Assembly: GCA_032073245.1 (NCBI GenBank)
Contig: DAMANX010000019.1
Span: forward strand, 1 to 64,000
Source: QVMG01 sp032073245
GTDB lineage: Bacteria; Bacteroidota; Bacteroidia; Bacteroidales; Tannerellaceae
Direction of reading: 5' to 3'
DNA: 64,000 bases
Shown piece after piece: positions 51,745 to 59,475 of the stretch; the first letter of the stretch is position 1; each line of letters begins with the position of its first letter. The position numbers and the translations under genes were made by a program. The notes below the pieces were generated by a model, which made no database searches, was not told where the DNA came from, and saw nothing but the letters and a program-made list of their open reading frames with translations.

Positions 51745-53475
51745 TTACCAACCTGGGTTTTGTTGTAAGCCTGCGTTCTTTTCTATTTCATCACCAGGAA
51801 TTGGCCACAGATAGTCACGGGCTTCATTAAATTTACGGGTTAACAGACGTTTACCTGTTATACCATAATCTTCTCTGTTCAGTATCTGATGAGAAAGTCT
51901 CCAACGACGCAAGTCGCTATCACGAACACCTTCATTTGCCAATTCATAAGCTCTTTCCTTAAAGATACGGTTGAACACTTCTTCTTTAGTAGTTGCGGAA
52001 AGGTGAGCCGGACCACTATTGATCAATGCCATACCTACACGAGCACGAACTTTATTTATATATTCAACAGCAGTTGTCTGATTTCCGACTTCATTGTAGC
52101 ATTCAGCCAACATCAGGTATACATCCGCTAAACGAATTACAGGGAAATTAACAGGTGTATGAGCACGGTTTGTAATAGCGCCATTCCAATTACCCTCCGG
52201 AACAAATTTTCTCCAGAAATAAGTCTCCCAACCACCACGGTTATTACGTAAGAACCCATTTTGTTCGTTTAGTCCAACAACGCCACCATCTGCTTTCTTT
52301 GCAAAATAGAATGTTAATTCTTTATTATTATTGGAAACCCAACCCGGATAAGTAGTATATGGAGCTATCACTGTTGCCATAAAACGTGGGTCACGTTGTT
52401 CGTACATTTCTTTAATCTTTTCCGCTTCTTCAGGAATCGATAATACCTGTGTTCCTGCATCATTTACAGTAACACGCAGAACACGTTCTTTAACCACATT
52501 ATCAGCATCATTATAACCAGGAAATAGCTCATTCCAATCAAAAGGTCTACCATCTTTATATTCATACATATCACCCAATTGTGTGGAAGGAACAGTATTA
52601 TTCCAACAACTACCGAATGTACCACGTGTTCCCGCATAGAATGCAAAAGGCATACCATATTCTTGCCCAACGCCTCCCAGGTTAATAATTCCGAATACCA
52701 TTTCTGGTGACCCGTTTCCAGATGGTGTAAAAAGTTCTGCAAAATCAGGATGTAAGCTATGACCATATTCAGGTTTCAATACTTGTTCAAAAGAATTGAT
52801 CGCATCCTGATAGTTCTTATTATATAATTGAACTTTTCCTAACAAACCATACACGGCACTTTGGGTAACACGACCGTAGTTCGCAGCATCCCATTTAGCC
52901 GGTAAACCAGCTTGTAAGGCATCATTTAAATCCTTCATGATGAAAGCACGGGTTTCTTCTGCTGTACTTCTGGTCTTATCCAAATTATTGATATCCTTTT
53001 CCAGATCGGTTGTTTCATCATAGATAGGCAGACCTCCAAAATAGTCCAATAAATGGAAATAGGCCAAAGCACGTAAGAATTTAGCCTCTCCCAGCATCAT
53101 CTTTTTTGTGGTTTCATTTATTTCTGATTCGCCAATACTACGAATAGCAAGGTTAGCTGCCTGTATAGTATTATAACCATTCTGCCATTTATTATTTAAA
53201 AAACCAGTTGTGGGAGTACAAGTACCTAATTGTAAAGCTTCGTATTGGTCATATCCGCTTGCCACATCCGAATTCACATCAATCATAAACATTTTTCCGA
53301 ACAGGTCGTCTTTTTTAAAGGTGGAATATATCCCCATTAAACCCTGCTTACACTGATCTTCTGTTTTCCAGAAGGTAGACGAGCTTGGACGATCAAAAGG
53401 AGCTCTGTCCAAATCGTAGCATCCGCTTAATCCGATAACAGACGCAACCAGTAATAATATTATATAGTTTCTCAT
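51745..53475 (-). CDS. SusD/RagB-family glycan-binding lipoprotein, copy 2
   Basis: A 576-aa lipoprotein (lipobox GLSGC, Cys19) with the SusD features: FWKTEDQCKQGLMGIYSTF, LGEAKFLRALAYFHLLDYFGGLPIYDE, SAVYGLLGKVQLYNKNYQDA and the C-terminal FPVIRLADVYLMLAECYNEVG...LRRWRLSHQ. It should bind glycan on the cell surface as partner of SusC2, whose gene ends 29 bp before it begins. It is clearly different in sequence from SusD1, implying another ligand or another part of the same glycan. Confidence 0.94.
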   Translation of the reverse strand: MRNYIILLLVASVIGLSGCYDLDRAPFDRPSSSTFWKTEDQCKQGLMGIYSTFKKDDLFGKMFMIDVNSDVASGYDQYEALQLGTCTPTTGFLNNKWQNGYNTIQAANLAIRSIGESEINETTKKMMLGEAKFLRALAYFHLLDYFGGLPIYDETTDLEKDINNLDKTRSTAEETRAFIMKDLNDALQAGLPAKWDAANYGRVTQSAVYGLLGKVQLYNKNYQDAINSFEQVLKPEYGHSLHPDFAELFTPSGNGSPEMVFGIINLGGVGQEYGMPFAFYAGTRGTFGSCWNNTVPSTQLGDMYEYKDGRPFDWNELFPGYNDADNVVKERVLRVTVNDAGTQVLSIPEEAEKIKEMYEQRDPRFMATVIAPYTTYPGWVSNNNKELTFYFAKKADGGVVGLNEQNGFLRNNRGGWETYFWRKFVPEGNWNGAITNRAHTPVNFPVIRLADVYLMLAECYNEVGNQTTAVEYINKVRARVGMALINSGPAHLSATTKEEVFNRIFKERAYELANEGVRDSDLRRWRLSHQILNREDYGITGKRLLTRKFNEARDYLWPIPGDEIEKNAGLQQNPGW

Positions 53476-53504
53476 ATTTCTAGTTATATATATAAATTAA
53501 ACAA

Positions 53505-56500
53505 TTAGAAGGATACATTGACACCAAGTACTGCTTCCCGCATAGTCGGATAAGTTACCTTATCTGTTTCAGGATCATATCCTTTCCAGCTTGTAAAAGT
53601 GAAGAAGTTCTCTAAACTACCGTAGATACGAACCCTTTCCATAAATGCCACGCGTGTCCATTTTGCAGGGAGAGTGTAACCCAATTGTATATTACGAATC
53701 TTAAGATAACTCTTATCGCCTACCCACATAGTTGACATTTGTTCATTTCTTGTATCAGAATAGTCTAACAATCTTGGATATTTAGCTTCTGACGTTCTTC
53801 CTTCATACCATCTTCCTTCAACTATCTCTTTATTTAACTGGTATCCTACACGAACACCTGATCTATTAAGATTACTATAGAAAAGATCCTTCATGCCTGC
53901 TGTTCCTTGTAATAATACAGAGAAATCTATCCCTTTCCATGCCGCACCTAAAGAAAGACCGAAATTGAACTTTGGTGAATTACCCCATCCCACTGCAACA
54001 CGGTCATCATTATTGATTAAACCATCTCCATTTGCATCCTTATATAAGATGTCACCTTTTTCTGGTCTTCCAAAAGGAAATACTGTTTTCCCTGCAGGAG
54101 CATTATCTACCAAAGATTGAATATATGCCAGGTCAGCGTCTGTATTTACGATACGATCTACTTCCAAAATATACATAGTTTTATTAGCATATCCTTCCAT
54201 AATCATCTTGCTACCATCTAAAGAACGAACATCCGGACCACGGAATTTCTCTACCATATTTTTATTGTAGGCAAAGTTTGCCCCTACATTATAACTGAAA
54301 TCAGATCCAATCTTATCATTCCATGTAAAAGACACTTCAAGTCCTTTATTGCTTACTTCTGCCGCATTTTGACGAGGAAGGGTGGCATTACCGTGTACAC
54401 GTGGAGCAGGAAGATCAATAAGGATGTCTTTTGTATATTTATTATAATATTCAATTGTACCTCCTAAGCGATTTCCTAAAACATTAAAGTCAAGACCTAT
54501 ATTTGTCATGGCCACTTTTTCCCAGGTCAGATTAGCATTTGCAAGAGCTGTTTGAGAAAGTCCCATTTCTACAGCACGGTTCAAAACATAATTTGTTTGC
54601 GCATAAGTTGATTGAGCAGAATAGATATTATCATGGTCTTTGTTTGAGCCCAATGCATTATTACCTAAAGTACCATAAGAGGCTCTGATTTTTAAATTAT
54701 CCAACCAATCAAAATCTTTCATAAAAGCCTCTTCAGAAATACGCCATGCAGCAGAGAAAGAAGGGAACATACCCCAACGGTTATCCTTTAAGAAGCGAGA
54801 GGATCCGTCACGACGAAGGTTTGCTTCGAATAAATATTTATCTTCCCAGGATAAATTAATACGCCCAAAATAAGATTGCATTGACCAATCCAGGATATTA
54901 CCGCTTGAAGAAGTTTCACCGATTGCTCCGTCAACAGCCCATAAAGAAGGATCTAAAAGGTCATTTCTTGTTAATTGATGCCATTCGCGTCTGTATTGTT
55001 CCTGGCTGGCACCTAACAATATATTAAAAGTCAATCTATTGTCAAAAAGCTTATTCTCATAATTAACAGTTACATCACCTGCATTACGGAATCTTTTTTC
55101 ATCCCGATTCATAATACTGGTACGACCTTTTCCATCTGAATAGAGTTCACCTGTCTGGAAGTTCCAGAACTCAACAAAAACAGGTTTACTTGTTTTTGAT
55201 TGATTCCAAAATTCATAGTTATATGATGCCTGAATGGTTAATCCCTTCATTGGAGTTAAAATACCATAGAGGCGAGCTTTCATATTATATGTATTTATAT
55301 CTCCTGCTCTGTTTCGTAAGCGATTATAAGGATTATTTGTTGCATTTTGTGGATCATCTTCTGCATTTGCATTAATACCTAAACGATTCTGATCATCTAA
55401 TAAAGCAATACCAGGGTTACCTCCAGCCATTGCATAAGTATAGATATCATCGATCGAATCACTAATAATTGGAGTGCTACTGGTATAACCACTTAAATTT
55501 GTTCCAATCTTAATCCAATCTTTCAATTGTGCATCTAAATTTGCACGTACACTATAACGTTCATATCCTGTGTTTTCAAGGATACCTGGGTTATTCAGAT
55601 AATTGAAAGAAGTAAAGAATGTCATCTTATCCGTACCTCCGGAAGCTGAAAGGTTATGTTGTTGTGCAACGCCTGTTTGATAAACATCGAAAATATCCGT
55701 GTTTGGATACTTTGTTTTATCTGCGTCATTCTCATGACTTCTCCATGTAGCAATAATTTCATCTGAGAATTGTCTGGGTTTATTGCTATTTGCAAGCCCT
55801 TCATTCAAATATTCCATATAATCTGCATAATTAGTAACCAGATCAAATGGTTTATTTAAAGATTCCCAAGATACATATCCATTATAATCTATCTTCATGG
55901 AGCCTGCCGATCCTTTTTTGGTAGTTATCAAAATAACACCATTAGCAGCTCTCGAACCGTAGATTGCAGAAGATGCTGCATCCTTCAAAATAGAAATAGA
56001 TGCAATATCCTGTGGGTTTACACTATTCATATTACTTTCCACACCATCCACGATCACTAGAGGAGAAGAGTTATTCAATGTTCCCTGACCACGCACTAAG
56101 ATACTGGCATCCCCTGCATTTGACGGGCGGTTGTTTGAGGAGTTTACATAGACCCCAGGAGCTGTACCGTATAAAGCAGATGAAATGTTTGAAATAGGAC
56201 GACTCTCTGTTAATTCTTCAATATTTACTGAAGTTACCGATCCTGATAAGTTCACTTTCTTTTGAGTACCATATCCTACTACAACGACTTCCTCAAGTGC
56301 CTGAGAATCTTCAACCAAACGAATATTAAATCTTGTTTGATTATTTACTGCAATTTGTTGCTCTACATAACCAATATAAGTAATTACTAAAGTAGCATTC
56401 GGCGCTACACTTAGATTAAATTCACCATCAATATTGGTGATCGTCCCGTTAGTAGTTCCCTTCTCTACTACATTTGCTCCAATAACCGGACCATATGGGT

Positions 56501-56681
56501 CTTCAATTACACCGGTTACTGCAATTTTGGCTTGTTGGGGAGAGGCAACTGATTGTTTCTCCACTGTGTTAAGCCCGTTTGTTTCAGGATTGGCTGATAC
56601 CGTTCCCATGGATGTGAGAAGCATAGCTGCTCCAATACACATCGTTTTTGATAAGAGAGAGATGTTTAAATCTTTCATCAT
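53505..56681 (-). CDS. SusC/RagA-family TonB-linked outer membrane transporter, copy 2
   Basis: A 1058-aa SusC protein with signal peptide, carboxypeptidase-regulatory-like domain, EVVVVGYGTQKKVNLSGSV, plug motifs (LVRGQGTLNNSSPLVIVDG, ISILKDAASSAIYGSRAANG) and a barrel ending AVLGVNVSF. It imports glycan fragments with SusD2. The N-terminal 160 residues and the 5' leader closely resemble SusC1, so one pair probably arose from the other by duplication or exchange. A regulated promoter lies about 410 bp upstream, beyond a candidate invertible segment. Confidence 0.95.
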   Translation of the reverse strand: MMKDLNISLLSKTMCIGAAMLLTSMGTVSANPETNGLNTVEKQSVASPQQAKIAVTGVIEDPYGPVIGANVVEKGTTNGTITNIDGEFNLSVAPNATLVITYIGYVEQQIAVNNQTRFNIRLVEDSQALEEVVVVGYGTQKKVNLSGSVTSVNIEELTESRPISNISSALYGTAPGVYVNSSNNRPSNAGDASILVRGQGTLNNSSPLVIVDGVESNMNSVNPQDIASISILKDAASSAIYGSRAANGVILITTKKGSAGSMKIDYNGYVSWESLNKPFDLVTNYADYMEYLNEGLANSNKPRQFSDEIIATWRSHENDADKTKYPNTDIFDVYQTGVAQQHNLSASGGTDKMTFFTSFNYLNNPGILENTGYERYSVRANLDAQLKDWIKIGTNLSGYTSSTPIISDSIDDIYTYAMAGGNPGIALLDDQNRLGINANAEDDPQNATNNPYNRLRNRAGDINTYNMKARLYGILTPMKGLTIQASYNYEFWNQSKTSKPVFVEFWNFQTGELYSDGKGRTSIMNRDEKRFRNAGDVTVNYENKLFDNRLTFNILLGASQEQYRREWHQLTRNDLLDPSLWAVDGAIGETSSSGNILDWSMQSYFGRINLSWEDKYLFEANLRRDGSSRFLKDNRWGMFPSFSAAWRISEEAFMKDFDWLDNLKIRASYGTLGNNALGSNKDHDNIYSAQSTYAQTNYVLNRAVEMGLSQTALANANLTWEKVAMTNIGLDFNVLGNRLGGTIEYYNKYTKDILIDLPAPRVHGNATLPRQNAAEVSNKGLEVSFTWNDKIGSDFSYNVGANFAYNKNMVEKFRGPDVRSLDGSKMIMEGYANKTMYILEVDRIVNTDADLAYIQSLVDNAPAGKTVFPFGRPEKGDILYKDANGDGLINNDDRVAVGWGNSPKFNFGLSLGAAWKGIDFSVLLQGTAGMKDLFYSNLNRSGVRVGYQLNKEIVEGRWYEGRTSEAKYPRLLDYSDTRNEQMSTMWVGDKSYLKIRNIQLGYTLPAKWTRVAFMERVRIYGSLENFFTFTSWKGYDPETDKVTYPTMREAVLGVNVSF

Positions 56682-56749
56682 AATAACAATAGACTAAAAG
56701 TTAATAATTATAGTCAACTTGACTTTTACTTAGTTTTCCATTTGAAAAG

Positions 56750-56952
56750 AGTTCTTTTAGAACTCCGTAATTAAAAAGCTTACAACATGTTATGGATAAC
56801 TATCTTATATGTTTTACATAATGCTTTAATCTTTCTATTCTATTTTAACTCACCCCATTCATCATAATATTATAACTCACAAGTCTTAATTGGATTACTA
56901 TCCATTTTAAGCGTAGACTAAAGGATTCCGTCCACATAGTTCTAAAAGAACT
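56750..56952. repeat. 15-bp inverted repeats in the SusC2 leader (candidate invertible segment)
   Basis: AGTTCTTTTAGAACT (56750-56764) and its exact reverse complement (56938-56952) enclose 173 bp. The centre differs from the SusC1 pair in both arms at once (TCT/AGA there, TTT/AAA here), so complementarity is kept. A partial -7 box TATGTTTT (56808-56815) sits 43 bp inside the left arm (42 bp at SusC1) and points away from SusC2. The 56682-57196 gap also holds GTCAACTTGAC (56713-56723) and the promoter, but no gene. Confidence 0.65.
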
Positions 56953-57096
56953 ATAGAAATAAGATCAAATTGATATGTGATTTTGATAGATTAACAGTCA
57001 ACATGTTCGCAGTTAATTAATTGATTTCCTTATATTACCATAGTGTTTTATTTAAGATTTTTTATTTTTAATTAGACTTCATAATAATAGACTTGG

Positions 57097-57162
57097 CAAA
57101 TCTATATGATTTAATATGTCGGCGGGCACACTAATCGTCCAAAACATAAGCACAAATTGTCC
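57097..57162 (-). promoter_or_regulatory. SusC2 promoter with paired GTCC regulator site
   Basis: On the minus strand TAGATTTG (57097-57104) is a TAnnTTTG box. The regulator-like site at 57137-57162 has GTCC half-sites 22 bp apart and lies 32 bp upstream of the box, exactly as at SusC1 and GH2. Confidence 0.75.
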
Positions 57163-57196
57163 ATCGATGCAGTTTTAACTATTTAACTTTTATTAT

Positions 57197-59230
57197 TTAT
57201 CTATATAACCAAATAACTTCATCTGTGGAGGCATCCTTCTTCTGTACGCCTTTTACATATATCCGATTTTCACCTAACGAGAGTTTTACTCCATTCCAAC
57301 TAAAAGTGGCATATCTATCAGGAGTTTGTTTACCGACACTTTTACCATTCACGAACAACTCTACTTCGGGCATATTAGAAAAGACAGTAACAGTAGTTTC
57401 CTGTTGAACGCGATTTGTATATCTTCTGTTTGCTATGTACACAAAAGGCTCTTCTTTGTTCCAATTCGCTTTATAGAAGTAGAATGCATCCTTTTTTACT
57501 TTTCTATCAAATGTAACGAGGCCTTTATCGTTAATCCCAGGACGATCACCTTCTGTGCGATGAGCAGCTCCAAAATCGAATAAATTCCAGATAAACGATC
57601 CCCATATAAAAGGACGTTCCGCTATAGCCTGCCAGTTTCCAATATGATAAGCTGTCTGCCAATTTTCAGGATGCCACCAACCGGAAGCATCTCCTGCTTT
57701 CACTTCTTCCTGCTGATGATAGATACTTGCCCCGGCACCATATTCACTGATACCTAATTTATAGGATGAGAATTTACTGTGAATACCGTCTGCCCATTTA
57801 CCCATATCGGAGAAATTGCCTCCATACCATCCGTAATATTTGTTCCAGGCAATTAAGTCACTGTGTTTGCTTAATGCATTTTCGTCTTCCAGAAAACTTG
57901 CTGCCACTGTCGGGCGGGTCGGATCTTCCAGATGAGCCAATGCATTGAGTTCCTGAATATAATCTTCCGGGCTATCTCCCATTGTTTTCAATTCATTATA
58001 CAATCCCCACATACAAATAGAGGGATGATTATAGTGTTGGCGTATAAGTTCTTTCAATTGTTCTTTTCCATTTTCACGGAAAGATGGTTGATTAACATAA
58101 CCTCTTTCTGCATATCCACCAGGACCTATAAAAGGAATCTCTGCCCAGACAACCAAACCATTCCGATCTGCAAGGTTATAAAAATAAGTTGCTTGGGGAT
58201 AATGCGCCAAACGCATAGCATTTGTTCCCATCTCAAGGATAATATCCATATCTTCTTCGTGATGCATCGGACGAAGAGCATTTCCTACTTCCGTCCTATC
58301 CTGATGCCGGCATATACCCTGTAATTTCAAATGTTCGCCATTCAGAAAGAATCCCTCGTTTGCATCCACATGATAATATCGTAAACCTAAAGGTTGTTCT
58401 ACTTTATCGAGCAGCTTACCGTTTACAGTTAATGTTACTACTACATTATAGCAGAATGGATCTTTTCGCCCATTCCATAAATGAGGCTTTGATATAGTAA
58501 AACTTAATTCTTCCGTTTGATTTTCAATAGTATTTAAACGTATCGACTTCTTTTCATTAATAATAGGTTTAACACCATCATAGACTGTAATACCGATCTC
58601 TCCATCTCGTACTTGAGAATAATTGCTAAGCATTACTTTAGCTTTCACCTGTGCATTTTCTTTTGATACCTGTTCCTGGATAAGATAAACACCCGGAGAC
58701 GCATAGTCGGTCAATGAAATATGTTGCCCTTCTGTTACAATCATATATACATCCCGGTATATTCCTCCATAAAAATTAAAATCCCCAACCAACGGCATCA
58801 CATCTAATTGCAATGAGTTATTAACCCGCACTAATAATTGATTGGTTTGTCCATATTCAACCCAATCGGTTATATCGAATACGAAAGCACCATAACCTCC
58901 CCGATGTTCTCCAATATGTTTTTCATTGATAAATACATTGGTTACTGTATTTACTCCTTCAAAACGGAGGTATAGCCTCTTTCCTTTTAATTCCGATGGA
59001 ATCTGAAGTTCTTTCCGATAATTACCTATCCCCCGGTGATAATCCTGTTTTCCCGACAAAGCATCCTGTGCATTCCATGTGTGAGGTAAATCGACCCGGC
59101 GTTCGGAATTCTTTTGTACCTGCCAGGAAAAACGAAATTGCCAATTGTCATTTAAAAGGATTTCTTTACGTGTAGCAGATACTGTGGTTACACACAAAAA
59201 GGCTAATAGTATAAAAAGAGTTTTTTTCAT
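57197..59230 (-). CDS. GH2-family glycoside hydrolase (beta-galactosidase/glucuronidase-like)
   Basis: A 677-aa enzyme with signal peptide (about 1-19), a sugar-binding domain (NDNWQFRFSW...DLPHTWNAQD...YRGIGNYRK-like), an immunoglobulin-like domain and a TIM barrel. The acid/base Glu lies in MWGLYNELK and the nucleophile Glu in LGISEYGAGASIY. GH2 members remove beta-linked galactose, glucuronate, mannose or related sugars. The specificity is not clear. It is shorter than LacZ, lacking the large C-terminal domain. The gene is preceded by a 27-aa leader ORF and its own regulated promoter. Confidence 0.9.
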   Translation of the reverse strand: MKKTLFILLAFLCVTTVSATRKEILLNDNWQFRFSWQVQKNSERRVDLPHTWNAQDALSGKQDYHRGIGNYRKELQIPSELKGKRLYLRFEGVNTVTNVFINEKHIGEHRGGYGAFVFDITDWVEYGQTNQLLVRVNNSLQLDVMPLVGDFNFYGGIYRDVYMIVTEGQHISLTDYASPGVYLIQEQVSKENAQVKAKVMLSNYSQVRDGEIGITVYDGVKPIINEKKSIRLNTIENQTEELSFTISKPHLWNGRKDPFCYNVVVTLTVNGKLLDKVEQPLGLRYYHVDANEGFFLNGEHLKLQGICRHQDRTEVGNALRPMHHEEDMDIILEMGTNAMRLAHYPQATYFYNLADRNGLVVWAEIPFIGPGGYAERGYVNQPSFRENGKEQLKELIRQHYNHPSICMWGLYNELKTMGDSPEDYIQELNALAHLEDPTRPTVAASFLEDENALSKHSDLIAWNKYYGWYGGNFSDMGKWADGIHSKFSSYKLGISEYGAGASIYHQQEEVKAGDASGWWHPENWQTAYHIGNWQAIAERPFIWGSFIWNLFDFGAAHRTEGDRPGINDKGLVTFDRKVKKDAFYFYKANWNKEEPFVYIANRRYTNRVQQETTVTVFSNMPEVELFVNGKSVGKQTPDRYATFSWNGVKLSLGENRIYVKGVQKKDASTDEVIWLYR

Positions 59231-59236
59231 ACGTCA

Positions 59237-59320
59237 TTATTTATTATTTATACTTCGGTCGTATGGAACTCGCACTAATGTCATCGTCTTCGACGAAACA
59301 GTTTTAATGGCTCGTTTCAT
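59237..59320 (-). CDS. Leader peptide ORF upstream of the GH2 gene (27 aa)
   Basis: A 27-codon frame (MKRAIKTVSSKTMTLVRVPY, then DRSINNK) ends 6 bp before the GH2 start. Its ATG lies only 16 bp after the -7 box, so it is at the very 5' end of the mRNA. It aligns with the leader of the heparinase-like gene over the first 20 codons and keeps the same small hairpin through a compensatory C-G to T-A change. This conservation at two unrelated enzyme genes supports function as a leader, although it could also be a mobile sequence cassette. Confidence 0.55.
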   Translation of the reverse strand: MKRAIKTVSSKTMTLVRVPYDRSINNK

Positions 59321-59336
59321 GGTATTTTATTTGCAG

Positions 59337-59402
59337 CAAAAATACAAGCTCTGCCAAGAGAAGAAAGATGCAAATCGTCCAAACTTATAACACAAATTGT
59401 CC
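59337..59402 (-). promoter_or_regulatory. GH2 promoter with paired GTCC regulator site
   Basis: TATTTTTG on the minus strand (59337-59344) with the 26-bp site 59377-59402 (GTCC half-sites 22 bp apart) 32 bp upstream. This is the third example of the architecture found at both SusC promoters. Confidence 0.75.
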
Positions 59403-59441
59403 GAGCACGGGGTTTTAATACTTTGGGATTTCCTATATTTG
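59377..59441 (+). promoter_or_regulatory. PL8-GH92 promoter sharing the same regulator site
   Basis: TATATTTG at 59434-59441 lies 31 bp after the right-hand edge of the 59377-59402 site and 34 bp before the PL8 ATG. The single site is therefore almost symmetrically placed for both divergent promoters (31 and 32 bp), suggesting that one regulator switches both on. Confidence 0.6.
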
Positions 59442-59475
59442 CCCAGGTTTATAATTCAGCAAAAAGATATCTACC

